DNA from: an uncultured Bacteroidales bacterium | GTDB taxonomy: Bacteria > Bacteroidota > Bacteroidia > Bacteroidales > UBA932 | Assembly (NCBI GenBank): GCA_900318955.1 | Contig: ONMJ01000020.1 | Coordinates: forward strand, 1 to 38,062 | Reading direction: 5' to 3' | DNA length: 38,062 nucleotides | In this document: positions 7,554-14,078 of the stretch, in pieces | How positions within the stretch are numbered: position 1 is the stretch's first letter | Layout: each line of letters opens with the position of its first letter | Made by a program: the position numbers and the translations under genes | Notes under the pieces: generated by a model | Database searches by the model: none | What the model was told of the DNA's origin: nothing | What the model saw: only the letters and a program-made list of their open reading frames with translations

Positions 7554-8180
7554 ATGCCTGGATTAATTGGAAAGAAAGTCGGAATGATTTCCGTCTTCGG
7601 TGCTGATGGAAAAAATATTCCATGCACCGTCGTTGAGGCTGGTCCATGTGTTGTCACGCAGGTTCGTACGGTAGAAAAAGATGGTTATGCCGCCGTTCAG
7701 CTTGCCTATGACGAAAAGAAAGAGAAACACACCAGCGCGGCTCTTAAGGGCCATTTCGAAAAGGCAGGAACCACTCCCAAGAAGAAGCTCGTCGAGTTTG
7801 AGGCGGACTTTGCGGGAGAGCTTAAGCTGGGCGATGTCCTCACTGTTGCTGATGTCTTCACAGAGTCAGTTAAGTTTGTAGACGTCGTCGGTACTTCTAA
7901 AGGTAAGGGTTTCCAGGGTGTTGTCAAGCGCCACGGTTTCGCCGGTGTAGGCGGTACCACTCACGGCCAGCACAACCGTCTGCGTCACCCCGGTTCCATG
8001 GGTGCGTCTTCATGGCCTTCACGCGTATTCCCCGGAATGCGTATGGCAGGTCACATGGGTAACGAGAGGGTGAAAGTATTCAACCTCGAGGTTATCAAGA
8101 CCATCCCCGAGAACAATCTTATCGTTGTAAAGGGTTCCGTTCCCGGAGCCAAAGGTTCTTATTTAATTCTGGAGGCTTAA
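7554..8180 (+). CDS. rplC: 50S ribosomal protein L3
   Basis: 208 residues. L3 is a primary 23S rRNA binding protein near the peptidyl transferase centre. It starts [15 protein letters not shown] and has the conserved [19 protein letters not shown] and [20 protein letters not shown] segments around the glutamine/glycine-rich loop. The length is normal. It is the first gene of the operon here, whereas many genomes place rpsJ (S10) just before it. Confidence 0.98.
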   Translation: MPGLIGKKVGMISVFGADGKNIPCTVVEAGPCVVTQVRTVEKDGYAAVQLAYDEKKEKHTSAALKGHFEKAGTTPKKKLVEFEADFAGELKLGDVLTVADVFTESVKFVDVVGTSKGKGFQGVVKRHGFAGVGGTTHGQHNRLRHPGSMGASSWPSRVFPGMRMAGHMGNERVKVFNLEVIKTIPENNLIVVKGSVPGAKGSYLILEA

Positions 8181-8182
8181 TT

Positions 8183-8809
8183 ATGGAATTGTCAGTATAT
8201 AAAATTGACGGAACCGAATCCGGAAAGAAGGTCGTTCTCGATGAGAAAGTGTTCGGAATCGAACCTAACGATCACGCTATTTATCTTGATGTAGTCCAGT
8301 ATCTCGCAAATCAGCGTCAGGGTACTGCAAGGGCAAAGGAAAGAAGCGAAGTCGCTTATTCAACAAAGAAGCTCGGTCGCCAGAAAGGCGGTGGCGGTGC
8401 ACGTCACGGATCGCTCAAGGCCGGTATCTTCGTAGGTGGTGGAAAGATCCACGGACCGAAGCCCCGCGAGTACAACTCCAAGCTCAATAAGAAAGTCAAG
8501 CAGCTTGCTCGTCTGTCAGCTCTCTCTTACAAGGCAGCTGAAGGCAAGATCACCCTTGTGGAGCCGTTCGCTATGGAGGCCCCCAAGACGAAGGAATTCA
8601 AGAACATCCTCTCTGCTATCAAGGCAGGCGACCGTAAGGTCCTCTTCGTTCTCCCTTCGAATTCGGACAATATCTATCTTTCATCACGTAATCTTCCTGA
8701 GGTGAAGGTCATAACTGTTGACGAAATCAACACTTATGTCGTCATGAACGCACATTCACTCGTGCTTGTTGACGGTGTACAGGACATCCTCTCTTCAAGG
8801 GTAAAGTAA
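8183..8809 (+). CDS. rplD: 50S ribosomal protein L4
   Basis: 208 residues starting two bases after the rplC stop. It has the L4 signature KLGRQKGGGGARHGSLKA and GGKIHGPKPREY in the extended loop that lines the exit tunnel, with the globular C-terminal half ending VDGVQDILSSRVK. In many bacteria L4 also regulates its own operon. No recognisable L4 leader target can be confirmed here beyond the short hairpin in the leader. Confidence 0.97.
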   Translation: MELSVYKIDGTESGKKVVLDEKVFGIEPNDHAIYLDVVQYLANQRQGTARAKERSEVAYSTKKLGRQKGGGGARHGSLKAGIFVGGGKIHGPKPREYNSKLNKKVKQLARLSALSYKAAEGKITLVEPFAMEAPKTKEFKNILSAIKAGDRKVLFVLPSNSDNIYLSSRNLPEVKVITVDEINTYVVMNAHSLVLVDGVQDILSSRVK

Positions 8810-8822
8810 AGGAGAACGCGAA

Positions 8823-9113
8823 ATGGGAATTTTAATCAAGCCAATCGTTACTGAAAAAGTGACCGCACAGGGCGAGAAGCTCAATCGTTACGGCTTCATC
8901 GTCGATCGCAAGGCCAACAAACTTCAGATAAAGGACGCTGTCGAGAAGATGTACAATGTTACCGTCGCAGACGTCAATACTCTCAACTACCACGGAAAGA
9001 GGAAATCCCGCTATACAAAGGCTGGACTTCTCACAGGCCGTACCAACCACTTCAAGAAAGCGTATGTTACTCTTGCCGGCGACGACAAGATCGACTTCTA
9101 TGCAAATATCTAA
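8823..9113 (+). CDS. rplW: 50S ribosomal protein L23
   Basis: 96 residues. L23 sits at the exit tunnel mouth and forms the docking site for trigger factor and SRP. It shows IKPIVTEKVTAQGEKLNRY at the N-terminus and the KMYNVTVADVNTLNYHGK segment. AAGGAGAACGCGAA precedes the ATG, a clear ribosome site. Confidence 0.97.
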   Translation: MGILIKPIVTEKVTAQGEKLNRYGFIVDRKANKLQIKDAVEKMYNVTVADVNTLNYHGKRKSRYTKAGLLTGRTNHFKKAYVTLAGDDKIDFYANI

Positions 9114-9126
9114 GGAGGACTGAATC

Positions 9127-9951
9127 ATGGCAATCAAGAAATACAAACCGGTTACCCCTGGCCAGCGCAATAAGGCCATCAGCTCCTTCGAAGAGCTTAC
9201 GACTAACAAGCCGTATAAAAAACTCCTTGCTCCTCTCAAATCTACCGGCGGTCGCAATAACACCGGTCAGATGACTGTCCGCTATCGTGGCGGCGGCCAC
9301 AAGAGGATGTACCGTATCATTGACTTCCTCCGTAATAAGGACGGCGTCAAGGCTACCGTACAGACTATCGAATACGATCCGAACCGCAGCGCTCGTATCG
9401 CTCTCGTCCAGTATGAGGACGGTGAGAAGAGATACATCCTCGCTCCTAACGGAATCAAGGTCGGTCAGATTATCGAATCCGGCGATTCTGTAGCTCCCGA
9501 TCTCGGTAACACCCTCCCTCTTGGCAATATTCCGGTCGGAACACTTGTTCATGCAATCGAGCTCCGTCCCGGTCAGGGCGCCGCAATGGCCCGCTCAGCC
9601 GGAACATATGCACAGCTCGCAGCCCGCGAAGGCAAGTACGCCATCCTTCGTCTCCCTTCGGGTGAGACCCGTATGGTTCCCGTTACCTGCCGCGCAACTG
9701 TCGGAACTGTTTCCAACCCTGATCACAACCTCGAATCCTTTGGTAAGGCAGGCCGCAGCCGCTGGCTCGGTCGCAGGCCTCACAACAGAGGTGTTGTCAT
9801 GAACCCTCACGATCACCCGATGGGCGGTGGTGAAGGACGTGCTTCCGGTGGACATCCTAGGTCTCGCAAGGGTCTCCCTGCAAAGGGTTACAAGACTCGC
9901 AATCCTAAGGCTGTCTCCAACAAGTTCATCATTGAAAGAAGAAAGAAATAA
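9127..9951 (+). CDS. rplB: 50S ribosomal protein L2
   Basis: 274 residues, full length. L2 is needed for subunit association and peptidyl transferase assembly. Visible marks are [20 protein letters not shown], the C-terminal [20 protein letters not shown] with the conserved histidine, and a basic C-terminus [23 protein letters not shown] precedes the ATG, one of the strongest ribosome sites in the window. Confidence 0.98.
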   Translation: MAIKKYKPVTPGQRNKAISSFEELTTNKPYKKLLAPLKSTGGRNNTGQMTVRYRGGGHKRMYRIIDFLRNKDGVKATVQTIEYDPNRSARIALVQYEDGEKRYILAPNGIKVGQIIESGDSVAPDLGNTLPLGNIPVGTLVHAIELRPGQGAAMARSAGTYAQLAAREGKYAILRLPSGETRMVPVTCRATVGTVSNPDHNLESFGKAGRSRWLGRRPHNRGVVMNPHDHPMGGGEGRASGGHPRSRKGLPAKGYKTRNPKAVSNKFIIERRKK

Positions 9952-9973
9952 ACGGAATAAAACTTAAGAGATT

Positions 9974-10246
9974 ATGAGTCGTTCACTTAAAAAAGGACCG
10001 TACATTCAGGAAGCCCTGGAAAACAGGATTCTTGCAATGAATGACGGCAGCAAGAAGAAAGAGGTTGTCAAGACCTGGTCCCGCGCCAGCATGATTTCCC
10101 CTGATTTCGTCGGCCATACGATCGCAGTTCATAATGGAAACAAGTTCATTCCGGTTTATGTAACTGAGAACATGGTCGGTCACAAGCTTGGCGAGTTCGC
10201 TCCCACCAGGACCTTCAGAGGCCACTCCGGCAATAATAAGAAGTAA
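9974..10246 (+). CDS. rpsS: 30S ribosomal protein S19
   Basis: 90 residues. S19 forms a complex with S13 in the small-subunit head. [12 protein letters not shown] and the [20 protein letters not shown] and [12 protein letters not shown] segments are typical and the length is normal. Confidence 0.97.
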   Translation: MSRSLKKGPYIQEALENRILAMNDGSKKKEVVKTWSRASMISPDFVGHTIAVHNGNKFIPVYVTENMVGHKLGEFAPTRTFRGHSGNNKK

Positions 10247-10267
10247 TGTTTAAAGAGAATTGACATT

Positions 10268-10687
10268 ATGGGAAAGAGAAAAAGACTTATGGCCGAGAGG
10301 CAGAAAGAGGCTAAGAAGCAGACCGCTATAACCAAACTCAATAATGTTCCTACATCCCCCCGTAAGATGCGCCTTGTCGCTGATACCGTAAGGGGAGAGG
10401 AAGTAAATCACGCACTTGATCTTCTCAAGTTCTCCAAGAGGGAAGCTTCAATCCGTCTTGAGAAAGCTCTCCGCAGCGCGGTAGCAGCATGGGAAGCCAA
10501 GAATCCCGAGCAGACATCCGAGCTCGAGCAGGGTAATGTCTTCGTTAAGACCATCATGGTCGGAGAAGGCCGCACCCTCAAGCGCATCCGTCCTTGCCCT
10601 CAGGGCCGCGCCGGACGTATCCGCAAGCGCTCGAATCACGTCACTATCATTCTCGATGTAAAGAAACCAGCAACAGTGGAGGAATAA
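10268..10687 (+). CDS. rplV: 50S ribosomal protein L22
   Basis: 139 residues, including a basic N-terminal extension ([16 protein letters not shown]) ahead of the L22 core [18 protein letters not shown]. The hairpin that lines the exit tunnel is seen as [21 protein letters not shown]-terminal extensions of this kind occur in Bacteroidota. Confidence 0.96.
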   Translation: MGKRKRLMAERQKEAKKQTAITKLNNVPTSPRKMRLVADTVRGEEVNHALDLLKFSKREASIRLEKALRSAVAAWEAKNPEQTSELEQGNVFVKTIMVGEGRTLKRIRPCPQGRAGRIRKRSNHVTIILDVKKPATVEE

Positions 10688-10691
10688 TATT

Positions 10692-11462
10692 ATGGGACAG
10701 AAAACTAACCCTATAAGCAACAGAATCGGTATCACCCGTGGTTGGGACTCCAATTGGTGTGGTGGCAATTATCCTGAGAAGATCGCTGAGGATTACGAGA
10801 TTCGCAAGTATTTGCAGAACCGCCTTGCCAAGGCCAGCCTCTCCAGGATTATCATCGAGAGAACCCTTAAGCTCATCACTGTGACTATTCATGCAGCCCG
10901 TCCGGGTGTTATCATCGGAAAGGGTGGCCAGGAGGTCGACAAACTCAAGGAAGAGCTCAAGAAGGTTACTAAGAAGGACGTTCAGATCAATATCTTCGAG
11001 GTCAAGAGGCCTGAGGTCGACGCTACAATCGTAGCTGACAGCATCGCCCGTCAGATTGAAGGTCGTGTCTCCTACAGACGCGCCATCAAGATGGCCATCG
11101 CAACTGCGATGAGGGTAGGTGCAGAGGGCATCAAGGTTCAGATCAGCGGCCGCGTCGGCGGAGCTGAAATGGCTCGCAGTGAGATGTTCAAAGAGGGTCG
11201 TACCCCTCTCCATACCTTCCGTGCAGACATCGACTATGCACTTGCAGTAGCAAATACCAAGGTCGGAACTCTCGGAATCAAGGTTTGGATCTGCAACGGT
11301 GAAAAGTACGGCAAGCAGGATCTTTCTCCTAACGCCGGTTTCGCTTCATCACAGGCTCCTTCACAGGGCCGTAGTGGACGCGGAGGCGAGCGTCGCGGAG
11401 GCCGCGGAGGCCGTGGTGGCCGTGAACGCGGAGAGCGCGCAGAGCGTAGCGAGCGCAGGTAA
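10692..11462 (+). CDS. rpsC: 30S ribosomal protein S3 with an Arg/Gly-rich tail
   Basis: 256 residues. S3 lines the mRNA entry channel. It begins [18 protein letters not shown], has a KH domain with the [12 protein letters not shown] loop, and the C-terminal domain with [13 protein letters not shown]. From about residue 218 it carries a low-complexity tail of repeated Arg, Gly and Glu, as often found in Bacteroidota S3. It is the last gene before a strong terminator. Normally rplP (L16), rpmC and rpsQ follow directly. Confidence 0.97.
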   Translation: MGQKTNPISNRIGITRGWDSNWCGGNYPEKIAEDYEIRKYLQNRLAKASLSRIIIERTLKLITVTIHAARPGVIIGKGGQEVDKLKEELKKVTKKDVQINIFEVKRPEVDATIVADSIARQIEGRVSYRRAIKMAIATAMRVGAEGIKVQISGRVGGAEMARSEMFKEGRTPLHTFRADIDYALAVANTKVGTLGIKVWICNGEKYGKQDLSPNAGFASSQAPSQGRSGRGGERRGGRGGRGGRERGERAERSERR

Positions 11463-11479
11463 TTTGGTCCTGAATACTG

Positions 11480-11515
11480 AAAAAGGGCAGCCAATTTGTT
11501 TGGCTGCCTTTTTTT
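11480..11515 (+). terminator. Rho-independent terminator after rpsC
   Basis: GGCAGCCAA (11486-11494) pairs perfectly with TTGGCTGCC (11500-11508) around a five-base loop and is followed by seven Ts. The A-run before it allows extra pairing. It ends the ribosomal operon 18 bases after the rpsC stop. Confidence 0.9.
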
Positions 11516-11526
11516 CATTATCTTTG
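11495..11526 (+). promoter_or_regulatory. Promoter of the structured RNA
   Basis: TTTG (11495-11498), 20 bases, then TATCTTTG (11519-11526). The -33 element is embedded in the loop of the preceding terminator. Transcription should start near 11532. Confidence 0.65.
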
Positions 11527-11531
11527 TCCTA

Positions 11532-11706
11532 CCGATAAGAGAAATAAATCCTGTTACGCACGGCGACCGGAACTCAACGTTGCATCACACAGGTAACAGA
11601 AGGATCCCATATTCTGGGATTCCTTCTCTGTGTGATTCCGGTCGCCGTGCAGGAGGAATTCTGGATAGGGTCTGGCAGTCCACAAGGATTGCCGGACCCT
11701 TTTTTT
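11532..11706 (+). ncRNA. Highly structured RNA of about 175 nt, own promoter and terminator
   Basis: Bases 11558-11572 pair perfectly with 11636-11650 (15 bp, GC-rich). Inside this, TCACACAG (11585-11592) pairs with CTGTGTGA (11628-11635), and GAAGGA-TCCCA (11599-11609) pairs with TGGGA-T-TCCTTC (11615-11626) around loop TATTC. A 12-base one-sided bulge (11573-11584) contains the palindrome CAACGTTG. A separate 14-bp hairpin follows (11668-11681 with 11686-11699) and then seven Ts. A TAnnTTTG promoter precedes it. Size and the long rod with a one-sided bulge recall 6S RNA or the Bacteroidales-1 motif, but I cannot verify this from the sequence. It may instead be a leader that controls the HTH gene starting ten bases later. 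Confidence 0.75.
11668..11706 (+). terminator. Rho-independent terminator of the structured RNA
   Basis: GGGTCTGGCAGTCC (11668-11681) pairs with GGATTGCCGGACCC (11686-11699) with two G-T pairs and an ACAA tetraloop, followed by T11700-T11706. It lies nine bases before ATG 11716, so expression of the downstream gene needs read-through or a promoter hidden in the terminator. Confidence 0.88.
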
Positions 11707-11715
11707 AATACTAAG

Positions 11716-12207
11716 ATGACCCCTTCAGAAGTACAGGTATTGAAAAAACTAATGGCCTCTTCATTGAAACGTTACACTAAGGCTATCTTCTTTTTACTGG
11801 ATTATTGTGAAACTGGATCTGATTATCGCAGGATGAAAAAGCAAGGTCAGACCAGGGAGGATCTGTTTGAGTCAATGAAAAGATTTATGCGCAAGGTTAA
11901 AAGCGATAAGACTTGGCTGGAAGATTTGGAAGCAGCTTTAAATTTAATGGGTGGCGGTATTATCGATAGATTCAAGGAGGATTTCACGGGAAATATCGAT
12001 GTTGGCGAACATATGGACGAGCTTGATTTTATCATTGTCCCTATGGTATTTGCCGGTGTTCATACGAGACTTATTTCTTATTATACAGGTCTTAGCAAGG
12101 AAGCAATCAGGATGAGAAAGAGCCGATATCACCAGAAGTTCAGAAATCTCGATAATGAAAACTCTGCTGATTATCTCGATGCCTTGGACGACAAAATAAA
12201 GAGATAA
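11716..12207 (+). CDS. Small protein with a probable C-terminal helix-turn-helix
   Basis: 163 residues from ATG 11716. The frame is open from 11632, but that would translate through the RNA terminator. It is mainly helical and charged, without a signal peptide. Near residues 112-140 the segment AGVHTRLISYYTGLSKEAIRMRKSRYHQKF resembles the HTH of LuxR/sigma-region-4 type regulators in Bacteroidota, where 'GLS...IRMRKSR' would be the recognition helix. No receiver, sensor or sigma-2 domain is present. Base composition is AT-richer than in neighbouring genes and the ribosome site is poor. I do not recognise the family; a DNA-binding regulator is plausible. Confidence 0.7.
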   Translation: MTPSEVQVLKKLMASSLKRYTKAIFFLLDYCETGSDYRRMKKQGQTREDLFESMKRFMRKVKSDKTWLEDLEAALNLMGGGIIDRFKEDFTGNIDVGEHMDELDFIIVPMVFAGVHTRLISYYTGLSKEAIRMRKSRYHQKFRNLDNENSADYLDALDDKIKR

Positions 12208-12327
12208 TTGGCATTTTCTGTCTGTTTGAAGGGCATTGTTACGATTTGAAACTGTAAAAAAGGGCATTTCAACGCTTTAAAATCGCAATTGTTACGCTTT
12301 TAATTTTTCTATCATTAGAGAGTTCTC

Positions 12328-12335
12328 TAACTTTG
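12328..12335 (+). promoter_or_regulatory. Possible -7 element (TAACTTTG)
   Basis: TAACTTTG fits TAnnTTTG. It overlaps a short inverted repeat TTAGAG...CTCTAA (about 12315-12330) that could be a protein site. The -33 TTG is not evident. Confidence 0.45.
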
Positions 12336-12341
12336 TGTCTT

Positions 12342-12445
12342 GCAAAAGGCCTCTCGGACATCTCTGGCCAAGATGTCTTAAAGAGGAACTATGATTAACT
12401 TCGTATCGGAGCAGTGTAAGTAAGCGCCGCTCCGTTCTCTTTTCA
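12342..12445 (+). ncRNA. Candidate structured leader or small RNA
   Basis: GACATCT (12357-12363) pairs with AGATGTC (12371-12377), extended by CCTCT (12350-12354) with AGAGG (12382-12386) across an internal loop. A second hairpin, CGGAGC (12407-12412) with GCTCCG (12429-12434), is followed by a T-rich stretch and could be a weak terminator. Together with the TAACTTTG element this may be a short RNA of about 100 nt or an attenuator-like leader. Confidence 0.45.
12391..12423 (+). CDS. Possible 10-residue leader peptide
   Basis: ATG at 12391 opens MINFVSEQCK followed by TAA. AGAGG lies four bases upstream as a Shine-Dalgarno, unusual in this window, and that same AGAGG is paired with CCTCT in the first hairpin. 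The stop codon falls inside the loop of the second hairpin. This arrangement recalls leader-peptide regulation, but chance cannot be excluded for so short a frame. Confidence 0.3.
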   Translation: MINFVSEQCK

Positions 12446-12450
12446 ATTAT

Positions 12451-12493
12451 TTCCGTGTACGTGCACGGAATTCCCTATTTTTTTATATCTTTG
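12451..12493 (+). promoter_or_regulatory. Pectin operator and promoter of the GH28 operon
   Basis: TTCCGTGTACGTGCACGGAA (12451-12470) is a palindrome with a single mismatch, centred at 12460.5 and having a central CG as LacI-family operators do. TATCTTTG (12486-12493) is the -7 element, 25.5 bases from the operator centre. The operator covers the -33 region, so bound protein should block RNA polymerase. ATG 12519 follows after a leader of roughly 20 bases. Confidence 0.75.
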
Positions 12494-12518
12494 CAAACTG
12501 ACACATAATATCTATAAC

Positions 12519-14078
12519 ATGAAAAGAATCTCTAAAGACTTGATAATCGCCTTTCTGGGGGCGAGTATGGCCGTTTTTGCCCTTTCTGGATGCAAAGGAG
12601 AGTCGTCAACTGTAGACAATGCTTATCTATCGAAGCTCTGCTCCGCGGCACCTTTCGATATGGAAGCTGTAACTCTTCCGTCCATTCCGGACAGGACGGT
12701 CAACCTCAAAGATTTCGGTGCGATTGGAGATGGAATTACCCTTTGCACAGATGCTTTTGCGGAGGCTGTAAAGTCCCTTTCAGACAAAGGAGGCGGACAT
12801 CTTTTGGTTCCTCCCGGCATCTGGTTTACCGGCCCTATAGAGCTTAAGAGCAACATCGATCTTCACCTTGATGAGAATGCTGTGATTCTTTTCTCTTCAG
12901 ACAGGAATCTTTATCCGATTATCAATACTGTTTTCGAAGGCTTGGATTGCCGTAGGTGTGAGTCTCCTATCCATGCGGAAGGAGCCAAGAATGTGTCAAT
13001 TACAGGAGGAGGAGTTATCGATGGCAATGGAGGCGACTGGAGAAGTGTAAAAAAATCGAAGATGAACGAGGCGCAGTGGAAGGCAAAGGTTGCAAGCGGA
13101 GGGATACTGAATGAAAAAGGGGACCGCTGGTATCCTGACGAAGGGTTTATCGAGGCGGAGAAGAACGCTGATATGAATGTCCCTACCGGGATTGAAACAG
13201 AGGAGCAGTGGGAGAGGATCAAGAGCTTCCTTCGCCCTGTAATGATCAGTTTCCGCGAGTGCAAGAATGTCCACTTGGAAGGAGTCACTTTCCAGAACTC
13301 TCCTTGCTGGAATATCCATCCTCTTATGTGTAAGAATGTAGTTATCAATAATATAACAGTCCGTAATCCGGAGTATTCCCAAAACGGAGACGGAATTGAT
13401 ATCGAATCCTGCGAGAATACGGTGCTGCTGAATTCGTCTTTCGACTGCGGAGATGACGGAATATGCATAAAATCAGGAAAGGACGAGGACGGAAGGAGAA
13501 GGGCAGCACCGTGCAAGAACCTTATTGTCAAGAATTGTACGGTGTTTCATGGGCACGGAGGTTTCGTTGTAGGTAGTGAGATGTCCGGCGGAGTAGAGAA
13601 TATGCAGGTAGAAGATTGCCGATTCCTCGGGACCGACGTCGGCCTTCGATTCAAAAGTAAAAGAGGCCGCGGCGGAGTAGTGAAGAATATCTATATCAAT
13701 AATATATACATGACAGACATTGCTACGGAGACCGTCCTTTTCGATCTGTTCTACGGCGGCGTTTCGGCTCTTGAGGCAATGGAAAAAGGTGGAGAGGCCG
13801 TTGTCGAGGCGATGCCTGTAGACGAGACGACTCCTCAGTTCAGGGACATCCATATCAGCAACGTTGTATGCAATGGAGCTGCCCGTGCAATGTATTTCAA
13901 TGGACTGCCGGAAAAGCCGGTAAGTAACGTGACCATCTCGGACTGCGTTATTAAGTCAAAGAAGGGTATAGTGATTTCCTATAGCGAAAATGTGACTCTT
14001 GATAACGTCAAGGTTCATCCTTCCGAAGGCGAAGAGCCGCTTACGGTGATTAATTCTGAAAATGTAGTGAGTAAATGA
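12519..14078 (+). CDS. GH28 polygalacturonase-type lipoprotein
   Basis: 519 residues. Signal peptide with lipobox (LSGC, cysteine about 25). The mature protein is a right-handed beta-helix pectinase that hydrolyses alpha-1,4 galacturonan links. It begins VNLKDFGAIGDGITLCTDAF. The family catalytic residues are visible: QNGDGIDIES (first Asp, near residue 293), CGDDGICIKSGKDEDG (Asp pair near 311), FHGHGGFVVGSE (His near 344) and VGLRFKSKRGRGG (Arg/Lys near 376). Bacteroidota members of this subgroup often act as exo-enzymes or on rhamnogalacturonan oligomers. It is the first gene of the four-gene unit, overlapping the next by ATGA. Confidence 0.93.
   Translation: MKRISKDLIIAFLGASMAVFALSGCKGESSTVDNAYLSKLCSAAPFDMEAVTLPSIPDRTVNLKDFGAIGDGITLCTDAFAEAVKSLSDKGGGHLLVPPGIWFTGPIELKSNIDLHLDENAVILFSSDRNLYPIINTVFEGLDCRRCESPIHAEGAKNVSITGGGVIDGNGGDWRSVKKSKMNEAQWKAKVASGGILNEKGDRWYPDEGFIEAEKNADMNVPTGIETEEQWERIKSFLRPVMISFRECKNVHLEGVTFQNSPCWNIHPLMCKNVVINNITVRNPEYSQNGDGIDIESCENTVLLNSSFDCGDDGICIKSGKDEDGRRRAAPCKNLIVKNCTVFHGHGGFVVGSEMSGGVENMQVEDCRFLGTDVGLRFKSKRGRGGVVKNIYINNIYMTDIATETVLFDLFYGGVSALEAMEKGGEAVVEAMPVDETTPQFRDIHISNVVCNGAARAMYFNGLPEKPVSNVTISDCVIKSKKGIVISYSENVTLDNVKVHPSEGEEPLTVINSENVVSK

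Larger units (their letters stand above)
12208..12518. other. Intergenic region of 311 bases
   Basis: AT-rich, with AAGGGCATT and TTGTTACG each occurring twice in the first 95 bases but no gene. The second half holds a promoter-like element, a structured leader with a tiny ORF, and the operator and promoter of the GH28 operon, each listed separately. Confidence 0.6.
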
